Assembly (NCBI GenBank): GCA_036677805.1
Contig: JAVBVS010000027.1
Coordinates: forward strand, 1-64,000
Reading direction: 5' to 3'
Source of the DNA: SIG78 sp036677805
GTDB taxonomy: Bacteria > Verrucomicrobiota > Lentisphaeria > Victivallales > Victivallaceae
Length of the DNA: 64,000 bases
Below the pieces are notes generated by a model. That model had not been told where the DNA came from and did no database searches. It saw only the letters and a program-made list of their open reading frames with translations. Positions 9,315 through 17,546 of this stretch are shown here, piece by piece. How positions within the stretch are numbered: position 1 is the first letter of the stretch; each line of letters starts with the position of its first letter. The position numbers and the translations under genes were made by a program.

Positions 9315-9767
9315 ATGCCCAACGCTCGAACATTCGGATGTTTTTCTCTTCTCCTGATATTGCTGATCCCGGGGCTATTTCCACTCTCCTGGCTGGGATT
9401 GGAATATTGGAAATACCATCATCCTGATTTCGCAGAGCATTCATCAACGGGTATAATGGGTATTCCCGGCAATCCCGAAGCAACAGACATCTGCTATTTT
9501 TATGACGGAATCACTCTGGCTGTTGAATATGCCGTGAAACTTTCCGAAAAAAATTTTACCCCAACACAAGTAGAAGGCATGAGCTGGAAGAAAATCACTG
9601 AACCATATCGAATTTCGACCTATCTCATACGCCGGAATACCCCCGTGGACGCCGCACACACCATTCGTAACGGGTACTACCGCGAATCAGGAAAAGGTGA
9701 TTCCAGAACTTTTGAGGCATACGACATGGATATCGGAAGGATGTACTTTTATTCTCATTCCCGTTGA
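9315..9767 (+). CDS. Hypothetical membrane-anchored protein
   Basis: The 150-residue protein starts at ATG 9315, preceded by GAGGT at a good distance. It has one N-terminal hydrophobic segment (FSLLLILLIPGLFPLSWLG) and a soluble remainder with no family I recognise. The gene is visibly more AT-rich than the transporter genes before it, which may indicate separate acquisition. It follows the permease by 22 bp and could be co-transcribed. No function is proposed. Confidence 0.55.
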   Translation: MPNARTFGCFSLLLILLIPGLFPLSWLGLEYWKYHHPDFAEHSSTGIMGIPGNPEATDICYFYDGITLAVEYAVKLSEKNFTPTQVEGMSWKKITEPYRISTYLIRRNTPVDAAHTIRNGYYRESGKGDSRTFEAYDMDIGRMYFYSHSR

Positions 9768-9967
9768 CTCCTGCCATATAGTATCAATTTCATATCCCTC
9801 CTGATTTTTTAATAAATCATTTCCGGTATGAGTTGCAATTTTTCTAAAACCGGGTTATTGTAATTTTATCAGGCCGGGGCGCGCCATGGAGGCGCGGCCG
9901 ATGCGCCGGAGATCTTGGATGCTTGCGTAAAAACAATGGGTGATGCCTGCCGTCACTCGCAGAATGA

Positions 9968-10001
9968 CCGGACACTGAAGTGCCCGGACGTGATTTTTTT
10001 T
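9968..10001 (+). terminator. Possible intrinsic terminator
   Basis: A short imperfect hairpin (CCGG/CCGG with CACT/AGTG inside, 9968-9987) is followed by ACGTGA and a run of eight T then TGTTTTT. It would end transcripts from the left before the methyltransferase gene at 10041. The rest of 9768-10040 holds no gene I can support. Confidence 0.45.
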
Positions 10002-10040
10002 GTTTTTATCAGGAACCCCTGAAACCAGGATCGATCCATC

Positions 10041-10781
10041 ATGAAGCACAGTACGTGGAGACAGTTCTACGATTTTAACGCGCCTCATTACGAAGAAGAA
10101 AGTTTCACCACCAACACCGCCTTTGAAACCGAGTTTCTGATCGAGGAAATGCAGCTGAAACCGGGCATGAGGCTGCTCGATCTCGGCTGCGGCACCGGTC
10201 GCCACGCCGTCGCGCTGGCGGCCCGGGGACTGGACGTGACCGGTCTGGATATTTCCGCCGGTCAGCTTGCCCAGGCGGCCCAAAAAGCGGCGGCGGCCAA
10301 GGTGAAGGTCAACTTCATTCAGGCCGACGCGGCCGATTTTACGTTGCCGGAACCATTCGACGCCGCCATCTGTATTTGCGAAGGCTCCTTCGGGCTGCTG
10401 TCGGTCAACGACGACCCGCTGACCCACGAAGCGACGATCACGCGCAATCTGGCGGCCGTTCTGAAACCGGGCGCGCCGCTGCTGATGACCGTGCGCAATG
10501 TCTTTGAACTCGTCCGGCATTACAGCGACAAGGATATCGCCGACGGCACCTTCGACCCCTACACGCTGACCCGCTCGGTCCGGCTGGGCGAATGGTATCC
10601 GGGCTTCGATCCGGATGTTGTAGTCAAGGAAAAGTGTTTCACCCCGATGGAGTTGCGGATGCTGTTGGAAAACAACGGCTTCACCATCGACCATTTATGG
10701 GGCGGCACCGCCGGAAGCTGGGACCGCCACACGCTTTCACTGGATGAAATCGAGCTGATGGTCAAAGCGCGACGACGCTGA
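10041..10781 (+). CDS. SAM-dependent methyltransferase (class I)
   Basis: The 246-residue cytoplasmic protein has the class I Rossmann motif I LLDLGCGTGRHAVALAARG near residues 48-66, the acidic motif at GLDIS, and FIQADAADFTLPEPFDAAIC for the later motifs. This resembles the general Methyltransf_25/UbiE-like group, so the substrate cannot be named. AGGA lies about 10 bp before the ATG. It stands alone between a putative terminator and the lyase gene. Confidence 0.75.
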   Translation: MKHSTWRQFYDFNAPHYEEESFTTNTAFETEFLIEEMQLKPGMRLLDLGCGTGRHAVALAARGLDVTGLDISAGQLAQAAQKAAAAKVKVNFIQADAADFTLPEPFDAAICICEGSFGLLSVNDDPLTHEATITRNLAAVLKPGAPLLMTVRNVFELVRHYSDKDIADGTFDPYTLTRSVRLGEWYPGFDPDVVVKEKCFTPMELRMLLENNGFTIDHLWGGTAGSWDRHTLSLDEIELMVKARRR

Positions 10782-10851
10782 GTATAACGCCATGCCCGCC
10801 GCGGGGAAATCCTGCGGCGGGCATGATTGAACCTGCAACCTGGAAGGCAAA

Positions 10852-12051
10852 ATGGCGATGTTGAAATTTACGCTGCCGCTGCTGCTCGCCGCCGGCATTC
10901 CGGCGGCGACCGCGGGGCCGCCCGACGCACTTTCCGCGCGGCCGATGGCGTTGCGGGCCATGGCCGAAATACGCCGGGAGCGACCGGCGCTGCTGGCGCA
11001 AACGCCGATCAGCGTCACTTTCGACAAGCGTCTGCCCTCCCCCGCCGGCGACCCGCGCGACTTCACCAGCTGTGGCCCCTACTGGTGGCCGGACCCGGCG
11101 CGACCCGACGGCCTGCCCTACATCCGGCGCGACGGCGAATTCAACCCCGATTTCCAATATTACGATCAGACCAAGCTCAACTTGCTCTGCTATCGGGCAA
11201 CCGCCGGCGCGCTGCTGTGGCATTTCGACCGCGACCGCGAAGCGGCCGGGAAAACGGCGGAACTGCTCAAAGTCTTTTTCCTCGACGCCGCCACCCGGAT
11301 GAATCCGCAGATGAAATACGCCCAGGCCATCCCCGGCCGGGTCAGCGGCCGTGCCGAAGGCGCCATCGATACCACGATCTTCGCCGATCTGGTCAAAATT
11401 CTGCCGCTGCTGGAGAATGCGCCGGGCATGACGCCGGAACTCAACCGGGGGTTGAAAGAGTGGTTCCGCACCTATGGCGACTGGCTGCTCAACGATCCGA
11501 TGGCGCGGGAGAATTTCGGCGTCAGCCACAATATCGGACTATCCTATCATGCTCAGATCATCGCCTACGCCCGGTTTTGCGGCAATCCCGAACTGGAGCG
11601 GAAGCATCTGGAAATCATGCGCGGACTGCTCGTCCAGGCGGTGGACGCCAACGGGTTCCTGCCGGCGGAAATCACCCGGACCCGTTCCTGGCATTACTCC
11701 GCGTTCGCCCTGCGGATGGCTTTCCGCGCGGTCGATTCCGGCCATTGGGCGGTAATCGACCTGCTGGATATCCGGACGCCCGCGGGCCGGGCGTTGCGGC
11801 GGGCGATCGACCGGTTGCTCTTCTATCCGCTCCATCCCGAAGAAAAATGGCCATACCCCCAGCCCGGCGGCGCAATCGATGCCGCGACGCTCGGCGATAT
11901 CGTGATCCAATACGCCTCCGATACCGGTTCGGCCGAAGCGCTGGCGGTATTGAAAACAATACCGGAAGAGGCGATCGCTCCGGTCAACCGGATTCGCTTC
12001 GCCCCGGCTGAAATACCAACCGAATCTTCCCGAAAAGAGGTGTCCCGATGA
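10852..12051 (+). CDS. Secreted alginate-lyase-family (PL5-like) protein
   Basis: The 399-residue protein has a signal peptide (about 1-21) and the alginate lyase (PF05426) hallmarks YWWPDP, LPYIRRDGEFNPD and RTRSWHYSAFAL, the last covering the catalytic Arg/Tyr region of PL5 enzymes. The usual NNHGTWYD motif appears as SHNIGLSYHAQ, so the catalytic Asn-His pair is altered to His-Asn and the substrate may differ from alginate. ATG 10852 follows GGAAGG. The stop overlaps the next gene's start (ATGA). It probably acts in the periplasm on an acidic polysaccharide. Confidence 0.75.
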   Translation: MAMLKFTLPLLLAAGIPAATAGPPDALSARPMALRAMAEIRRERPALLAQTPISVTFDKRLPSPAGDPRDFTSCGPYWWPDPARPDGLPYIRRDGEFNPDFQYYDQTKLNLLCYRATAGALLWHFDRDREAAGKTAELLKVFFLDAATRMNPQMKYAQAIPGRVSGRAEGAIDTTIFADLVKILPLLENAPGMTPELNRGLKEWFRTYGDWLLNDPMARENFGVSHNIGLSYHAQIIAYARFCGNPELERKHLEIMRGLLVQAVDANGFLPAEITRTRSWHYSAFALRMAFRAVDSGHWAVIDLLDIRTPAGRALRRAIDRLLFYPLHPEEKWPYPQPGGAIDAATLGDIVIQYASDTGSAEALAVLKTIPEEAIAPVNRIRFAPAEIPTESSRKEVSR

Positions 12052-12683
12052 ATTGGCGCGAATCCTGGAAGTTGCTGCTGTTCCTGCTGTTTTTCCTGAT
12101 GATCTCGCTGCTTTGCGGCTTCGCGCCGAAGGACCGCGGCGTCTGGCTGGCCGAAGTGATCCCGTCCTGGATCATGGTGTTGGCCGTGGTGGCGCTGTGG
12201 CTTCGCGGCATCCGGTTTTCGGTCATGGCTTACATTTTTCTGCTGATTCCGCTCTCCATGGAGGCCGTCGGCGGGCATTATTCCTACGCCGAGGTGCCCT
12301 GCGGCTGGTTCAACGATCTTATCGGCGGCACCCGCAACTGCTACGACCGGGCGGCGCATGTCGCGGTCGGCTGCTTCGCCTGGCCGCTGCTTGAATGGAT
12401 CGAGCAGAAACGCTGGTCGAATTCGCCCTGGTTCACCGCCGTCATGACCGTGATGCTCTTTTTCGGCGTGGGGGCAGTCTACGAAATTCTGGAATGGCTT
12501 TACGCAATTCGTTTTGAATCAAGCTCCGCCGAAATGGTGCTGGGTTCGCAGGGCGACGTCTGGGATGCGCAGAAAGACATGCTCTGCGACGGCGCCGGCG
12601 CCGCTTTGACCGTGCTTCTGTTTTACGGAACGAAAGCCATCCGGTCGTGCCGGATCGCAACTTCCAGGGAGTCCATGCCGTGA
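12048..12683 (+). CDS. DUF2238 (YjdF-type) membrane protein
   Basis: The 211-residue protein has about five to six membrane segments and the family landmarks HYSYAEVPCGWF and GSQGDVWDAQKDMLCD, which identify the DUF2238/YjdF family of inner-membrane proteins of unknown function. Its start overlaps the lyase stop and its stop overlaps the next gene (GTGA at 12680-12683). The three genes are therefore translationally coupled although their functions look unrelated. Confidence 0.8.
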   Translation: MNWRESWKLLLFLLFFLMISLLCGFAPKDRGVWLAEVIPSWIMVLAVVALWLRGIRFSVMAYIFLLIPLSMEAVGGHYSYAEVPCGWFNDLIGGTRNCYDRAAHVAVGCFAWPLLEWIEQKRWSNSPWFTAVMTVMLFFGVGAVYEILEWLYAIRFESSSAEMVLGSQGDVWDAQKDMLCDGAGAALTVLLFYGTKAIRSCRIATSRESMP

Positions 12684-13078
12684 ATCGCGATAAAATACAA
12701 CGTCTGCTGCTCTGCGCCGGAATGGCCGGCTGGGGCATTTCCATCCTCGGCGTCCTGCTGCCGTGGTCCGCAATGGATGCGATTCTCCGGAATATGGGTG
12801 CGGCGCACCCGATCGACGATCCCCAACTTCGCTACTGGTTCCGGATGGCGACCGCCAGTTGGAGCATCATCGGCATGTTTTACGCCGCGGCGCTGTTCCG
12901 CCCGAAAAAATACGGCAACCTGCTTCCGCTGCTTGCACTGGGATCGTTGTTTGAAGGTGTTGTACTGCTGATTCATGGCTGGAGTCTGAATCTTCCGCCG
13001 TTGCCATTTTACGGCGACGTGCTCTTCGGCCTCGGCATCGGTGTCGGCCTGCTCTTAACACTGCGCCGCCGGTCTTGA
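12680..13078 (+). CDS. Small polytopic membrane protein
   Basis: The 132-residue protein has four predicted membrane helices (LLLCAGMAGWGISILGVLLP, MATASWSIIGMFYAAALF, LLPLLALGSLFEGVVLLIH, VLFGLGIGVGLLLTL). I chose GTG 12680: it overlaps the previous stop as GTGA and has AGGGAG 8-9 bp upstream; ATG 12647 would overlap the previous gene by 37 bp. No family assignment is offered. Confidence 0.6.
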   Translation: MNRDKIQRLLLCAGMAGWGISILGVLLPWSAMDAILRNMGAAHPIDDPQLRYWFRMATASWSIIGMFYAAALFRPKKYGNLLPLLALGSLFEGVVLLIHGWSLNLPPLPFYGDVLFGLGIGVGLLLTLRRRS

Positions 13079-13181
13079 CGCCGGCGCATTCATCGCCCCG
13101 CCGGGTTCGCAAACCGGAAAATCTTCAAAAAAAGTGAATCCGGACGGAAAATCCGAAGTGGTTTTCACACCCATCCGGTGC

Positions 13182-13251
13182 TATATTAAAGGTTATTGTT
13201 TGATCCTGAACCCGGTTCTCCGGGAGGGCCGCCATGCGTTCGAAACCATAA
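13182..13251 (+). promoter_or_regulatory. Extended -10 promoter and five-codon leader ORF before the radical SAM gene
   Basis: TGCTATATT (13179-13187) is an extended -10 with only a weak -35 match. Downstream, GGGAGG precedes ATG 13234, which opens a five-codon frame (MRSKP, stop 13249-13251) ending 12 bp before the ATG of the radical SAM gene, whose own start lacks a Shine-Dalgarno. This suggests translational coupling or a regulatory mini-ORF. Confidence 0.45.
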
Positions 13252-13263
13252 CCATTCAACTTC

Positions 13264-14856
13264 ATGCGTATTACTCTGGTATTTCCGCCGCGCACCGGAC
13301 CGACTTACATGCCGCTGGGCGTCGCCTGCCTGGCCGCCGTGGCGGCGCGCTCAAATGCCGCGCTTGACCTCTTCGACGCCAACCTTGATTTGTGGCACCA
13401 GCTCTGCGACAGCGACAATGCTTTGAATGCAATGCGCGACTTCAGCCACAGCCAGCTCGGCATCTTCCTGAATTCCCAGGTTTATGCCAACCATTGGAGC
13501 CATATGGTCGAAGCCCGGCGACGGATCGATCTGCTGGAGCAGCAGTCGCGGCGCTACCTCGCAGGGGAAGGAACCGGCCTCGAACTCAAAGCGCTGCTGG
13601 AGCGGCAATCCCGCCGCATCGGACGCGACACGCCGGAAATCGTCGCGTTTTCCGCCATGTATCTCGATCAGCTGCCTTTTCTGCTGGCTCAAGCCAAATA
13701 TCTGGCGGAGGAGCTTCGCGCCGGCTGCCGCATCGCCGTCGGCGGCGCGGCCATGAGCGCCCTGTCGCCCGCGGAATTGCTTGAAGCCGCGCCCTTTATC
13801 GACCTGATTCTGACCGGCGAAGGCGAAATTCCGTTCACCGCGCTGCTCGACGGCCGCGACCCGGCGCAAATCCCCGGATGCTATCGCCGCGACCGCGGAG
13901 CGATCCGTTGTTCCGGCAAGGCCGTCGCATCCGACGATCTGGCCCTGTTGCCGCCGCCCGATTTCACCCGGCTCGCCGCCAACGGGTACTTCAACCCGGT
14001 CCCGGTCATGCCCATCTACGGCTGCCGCGGGTGCAAATGGCGCCGCTGCCGCTTCTGCGCCCACAACAGCTCCTTCGGCCGTTACCGCAGCCGCCCGCCG
14101 GCGGCGGTGGCGCAGGAGATGCTGGAGCGGCGGGTCCGCTTCGGCTGCCGCCATTTCTATGTCGTCGACCAATATGTCGATCCGGTCTACCTCGACGCCC
14201 TCAGCGACGCCATTCTGGCGCTGGGCCTTGACTGCCGGTTTCAGGTGATGGCCCGGACGGTCGGAGAATATACGCCGGCGCTGCTGTACAAAGCCGCCCG
14301 CGCCGGCTGCTGCTGGATCAGCTGGGGCATGGAGAGCGGTTCGCAGCGGATGCTCGACCGGATGAACAAAGGCACCCGGGTCGATGAATCGTTCGAGGTA
14401 ATCAAAAACGCCGCGGCCGAAGGCATTTCCAATCTGCTGATGATGATTTTCGGCGCGCCCGGCTCCGATCCGGCGTGCCTGGACGAAACCTTCACCTTTC
14501 TGGATCGGACCTGGCCGTATATCGACGGCATGACCGCCAGCGCGTTCGTACTGTTCGACCATACCGCCTTCGGCCTTCATCCGGCCGATTACGGATTGCA
14601 GATTCTCGGCGGCAACCGCATCCTCGAAATCGGCGGCAAGCCGGTTCACGACATGAAGCTGCGTTTCCGCCGCGAGAGCGAAACCGGTTCCGGCGAATCT
14701 CCGCTGGCGGCGGAGGAGATCGAGCAGTGGGAGCGGCGCAAAGTGTGGCTGCCGCCGCTGCCGTTTCACGGGCGGCTGTGCTGCGAACACTATCTGCTGT
14801 ACGCCGATTCGCTTCAGGCGCGCAACCGGCCCGGCAAGCATCTCCATTGCGCCTGA
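13264..14856 (+). CDS. B12-binding-type radical SAM protein
   Basis: The 530-residue protein opens like a cobalamin-binding domain (MRITLVFPPRTGPTYMPLG) and continues to GGAAMSALSPAELLEAAPFI and LILTGEGEIPF, typical of B12-dependent radical SAM enzymes. The cluster motif is Cys257-X4-Cys262-X2-Cys265, preceded by a further Cys254 (YGCRGCKWRRCRFC); CX4CX2C is a known variant of the CX3CX2C motif. GMESGSQRMLDRMNKG matches the SAM-binding part of the barrel. No His of the DxHxxG base-off motif is seen, so true B12 binding is uncertain. The gene is monocistronic and the substrate is unknown. Confidence 0.78.
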   Translation: MRITLVFPPRTGPTYMPLGVACLAAVAARSNAALDLFDANLDLWHQLCDSDNALNAMRDFSHSQLGIFLNSQVYANHWSHMVEARRRIDLLEQQSRRYLAGEGTGLELKALLERQSRRIGRDTPEIVAFSAMYLDQLPFLLAQAKYLAEELRAGCRIAVGGAAMSALSPAELLEAAPFIDLILTGEGEIPFTALLDGRDPAQIPGCYRRDRGAIRCSGKAVASDDLALLPPPDFTRLAANGYFNPVPVMPIYGCRGCKWRRCRFCAHNSSFGRYRSRPPAAVAQEMLERRVRFGCRHFYVVDQYVDPVYLDALSDAILALGLDCRFQVMARTVGEYTPALLYKAARAGCCWISWGMESGSQRMLDRMNKGTRVDESFEVIKNAAAEGISNLLMMIFGAPGSDPACLDETFTFLDRTWPYIDGMTASAFVLFDHTAFGLHPADYGLQILGGNRILEIGGKPVHDMKLRFRRESETGSGESPLAAEEIEQWERRKVWLPPLPFHGRLCCEHYLLYADSLQARNRPGKHLHCA

Positions 14857-14962
14857 AAAAGCGCCGATTGGGGCGTTTGTGCGGGAGCAAAATCAGGATT
14901 CCGGCGGTCTTTGATGATTGCGAACGCAACTCGAACCGATATTCGCGGAGACGACAGCCGAC

Positions 14963-15274
14963 ATGAAATGTTCCACTCTCATCTACATCAATCCAGACGA
15001 TCCCCGGATATTCGTCTACAAACACAACCGCTGCAAGTGGGTCGGCGTAACTCTGAATTTCGCCCACGGCAAAAGTTTCCCGGTTCTGGCGGCATTGCTT
15101 CTGCCGCTCATCGTCCTGCCGCTGTTGCTCTGCTGGCCGCAGTCCGAAACCGGACGCGGAGTCCTGATCGGCCTCTATTTGACCATCGACGTGACCGCCA
15201 CCTGCATCATCTGCTTCCGCGGCGCGGCGCGGGACCTCCGCCGCTATCCCGGCAAACCCGCCGCCCGCGGCTGA
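14963..15274 (+). CDS. DUF5808-type membrane protein
   Basis: The 103-residue protein contains YINPDDPRIFVYKHNRCKWV followed by GVTLNFA, which matches the conserved part of DUF5808 (NPDDPR..VPK....GWTLNFA). Two membrane helices follow (VLAALLLPLIVLPLLLCW; GLYLTIDVTATCIICF). I chose ATG 14963 because the conserved block begins there; an upstream ATG at 14918 only adds an unconserved tail. It is likely co-transcribed with the next membrane protein. Confidence 0.62.
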   Translation: MKCSTLIYINPDDPRIFVYKHNRCKWVGVTLNFAHGKSFPVLAALLLPLIVLPLLLCWPQSETGRGVLIGLYLTIDVTATCIICFRGAARDLRRYPGKPAARG

Positions 15275-15300
15275 AACTCTGAATCGACAAGGAGAGCAAT

Positions 15301-15840
15301 ATGCACTTTCCGGATTGGAAACCGATCGCGCGAAAAATCAGCTCCCGCAACTGGTGGCTGCTGATCGGCTGGGTGCCGTATTTCGTGCTGCTGGCCCTGA
15401 GTCTCGACTGGCGCTGGAGCAATGTCCGGCGGGAATTCGGAATTTTCATCGACATGATTTCCGGGCGCCATCTGTACATCAGCGTAACCCCCTGGGGCCC
15501 TCAGCCCCATGCCGATATCTGTTGCCGGATCTGGGCGGTCATCGCCATATTCACCGCCGTTTACTGCGGGATCATCCGACTGATTGACCTGCGGCGCAAG
15601 CGGAAGAATTATCCGGCGTTCGCCATTCCCTTCGCCATCATCGTGCTTTATGTGAGCTACCTCTGGCTGTGGGCATACTATGTCCTGAACTCCTATATTC
15701 ATCAACTGGGAATGACGCCCGCCCGGGAAAAAGGATTTTTCTGTCTGATGGCGGGACTGGTTCTGTGGCTGGCTTACGCCGCATTGCTCGGCTATCCCTG
15801 GGAACGGCGCGCTGCCGGGAAAACCCCGACAGCGCCATGA
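15301..15840 (+). CDS. Hypothetical four-helix membrane protein
   Basis: The 179-residue protein has about four hydrophobic helices (WLLIGWVPYFVLLALSL, IWAVIAIFTAVYCGII, FAIPFAIIVLYVSYLWLW, LMAGLVLWLAYAALL). AAGGAG lies 8 bp before the ATG. I recognise no family. It converges on the lrp gene; the 37 bp between them contain a GACCGGG/CCCCGGTC inverted repeat without a T-run. Confidence 0.6.
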   Translation: MHFPDWKPIARKISSRNWWLLIGWVPYFVLLALSLDWRWSNVRREFGIFIDMISGRHLYISVTPWGPQPHADICCRIWAVIAIFTAVYCGIIRLIDLRRKRKNYPAFAIPFAIIVLYVSYLWLWAYYVLNSYIHQLGMTPAREKGFFCLMAGLVLWLAYAALLGYPWERRAAGKTPTAP

Positions 15841-15877
15841 CCGGGCATCGACCGCCCCGGTCGGACGCCGCTGACGC

Positions 15878-16324
15878 TCAAACCACCGGATCGATCCACT
15901 TTTTCATCGACCGCATGGCGAGAAAGCTCTCGGTGGAAACGATCCCGTCGATCGCCGCCATCGGCCCGTCGATGAAATCGATCAGCCCGCGCTTGACCGG
16001 CAGCCAGACTTCAACCATCAAATCATACCGCCCGGTGATGATCGAAACCGACTGTACCTCGGGCTCGCGCGCCACCAGTTCGGCAATTTTGCACAGTTCC
16101 TTGCTTACCGAAACCTTGATCCCGAGCAGAAAAAGTTGCCGGTCCGGCACCGCATCGGGATTGATCCGGCCGGATACCCGAAGCATTTCCGACTCGGTCA
16201 GCCTTTTGATGCGGTTGCGCACCGTGCCTTCCGACACGCCGAGCTGCCGGGCAACGGCATTGTTGCCGGCCCGGCCGTCGGCGGTCAGAATCGCAATGAT
16301 TTTTTGATCCATTTCATCCATCAT
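15878..16324 (-). CDS. Lrp/AsnC-family transcriptional regulator
   Basis: The 148-residue protein has the AsnC-type helix-turn-helix (NNAVARQLGVSEGTVRNRIKRL, residues 22-43) and a C-terminal RAM effector domain with GRYDLMVEVWLP. The start overlaps the alanine dehydrogenase stop (ATGA at 16321-16324). Such a pairing usually means the regulator controls ald in response to alanine or another amino acid. A TATATTAC-like -10 also lies just before the start. The effector is inferred from context. Confidence 0.85.
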   Translation of the reverse strand: MMDEMDQKIIAILTADGRAGNNAVARQLGVSEGTVRNRIKRLTESEMLRVSGRINPDAVPDRQLFLLGIKVSVSKELCKIAELVAREPEVQSVSIITGRYDLMVEVWLPVKRGLIDFIDGPMAAIDGIVSTESFLAMRSMKKWIDPVV

Positions 16325-17421
16325 GCTGTAATATAGCGCATCCCGAGGGATTCTGCAACTGCCCGATTGGTCAAATCGCCATTCATGCAGTTGAGTCCGG
16401 CGCGCAGCGGAGCGGACCCGGCCAGGGCCTTGGCGACGCCCTGATCGGCCAGCAGCAATCCGTAACGGTTGGTGACGCTGGTCAATGCCAGAGTCGACGT
16501 GAGGCTGACCGCGCCGGGCATGTTGGCCACGCAGTAGTGAACCACGCCGTCGACGGTATAGACCGGATCGGTATGGTTGGTGGGCTTCGAGGTTTCGAAA
16601 CAGCCGCCCTGATCGATGGCGATGTCGACGATCACCGCGCCGGGCTTCATTTTGCCGAGATCATTGCGCCGGACCAGCTTGGGCGTGGAAGCCCCCGGCA
16701 GCAGCACCGCGCCGATGATCAGATCCGCTTCACGAACGGCGATTTCGACATTTTCCGGATTGGAATAAGCGGTTTTGATCCCGCTGCCGAAAATGTTTTC
16801 GATTTCGGCCAGCCGCCGCGCCGAAACATCGAGCACGGTGGTGTCGGCGCCCATGCCGAGCGCAATCCGGCAGGCGTTGCTGCCGGCGACGCCGCCGCCG
16901 AGAATATAGACCTTGCCGCGAGGCGTGCCGGGAACGCCGCCCAGCAGCAGGCCGCGGCCGCCGAAAGGCTTTTCCAGATACTTGGCGCCTTCCTGAACCG
17001 ACAGCCGCCCGGCGATCTGCGACATCGGCGCCAGCAGCGGCAGCGATCCGTCTGATTCCACCACCGTTTCATAAGCCACCCCGGTTACTTTGCGCGCCAG
17101 CAGCGCCTCGGTCAATTCGCGGTCGGCGGCCAGATGCAAATAGGTGTAGAGAATCTGCCCCGCGTGAAACAGACCGAACTCTTCGGCCAGCGGCTCCTTG
17201 ACCTTGACGATCATCTCCGCGTCATCGAAGAGCTTACGGCGGTCGGCGATGATTTCACAACCGCAATTCCGGTATTCGGCATCGGCGAAACCCGTACCTT
17301 CCCCGGCGCCCTTTTCGACCAGCATACGGTGGCCGTGAGCGACATATTCCTTCGCGCTCATCGGCGTCAGGCCAACCCGGTATTCCTGTTTCTTGATTTC
17401 CTTCGCAAGTCCGATAATCAT
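16321..17421 (-). CDS. ald: Alanine dehydrogenase
   Basis: The 366-residue protein matches NAD-dependent alanine dehydrogenase (L-alanine + NAD+ + water to pyruvate + ammonium + NADH). It shows the N-terminal GLAKEIKKQEYRVGLTP, the substrate Lys in IVKVKEP, the catalytic His in YTYLHLAA, the nucleotide-binding GGGVAGSNACRIALGMGA and the conserved Asp in VDIAIDQGGCFE. It is the first gene of an ald-lrp operon and its length is normal for the family. Confidence 0.92.
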   Translation of the reverse strand: MIIGLAKEIKKQEYRVGLTPMSAKEYVAHGHRMLVEKGAGEGTGFADAEYRNCGCEIIADRRKLFDDAEMIVKVKEPLAEEFGLFHAGQILYTYLHLAADRELTEALLARKVTGVAYETVVESDGSLPLLAPMSQIAGRLSVQEGAKYLEKPFGGRGLLLGGVPGTPRGKVYILGGGVAGSNACRIALGMGADTTVLDVSARRLAEIENIFGSGIKTAYSNPENVEIAVREADLIIGAVLLPGASTPKLVRRNDLGKMKPGAVIVDIAIDQGGCFETSKPTNHTDPVYTVDGVVHYCVANMPGAVSLTSTLALTSVTNRYGLLLADQGVAKALAGSAPLRAGLNCMNGDLTNRAVAESLGMRYITA

Positions 17422-17439
17422 AATAAAACGCCTTTATTT

Positions 17440-17491
17440 TTACGTTTTTCGTATTTAAATATAAAAATATTATCGGAAATCAATTTTTCAA
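17440..17491 (-). promoter_or_regulatory. ald promoter with a TAC-N7-GTA palindrome
   Basis: On the minus strand -35 TTGAAA (17486-17491) and -10 TATTTT (17464-17469) have a 16-bp spacer. A palindrome TTACGTTTTTCGTA (17440-17453) is centred 17 bp downstream of the -10. It resembles half of the paired-palindrome arrangement found at mnmA and cysK, but no second copy lies upstream. It could equally be an Lrp site. Confidence 0.42.
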
Positions 17492-17546
17492 CCGGAAATT
17501 TTAAAATTTTTCAAAAATTTTTCCGCGCCGACGGGCCCAACCCGGA

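Noticed and set aside
13351..14847. 498-codon minus-strand frame opposite the radical SAM gene
   Set aside because: The sense frame carries clear radical SAM motifs; the antisense product is compositionally biased and resembles nothing.
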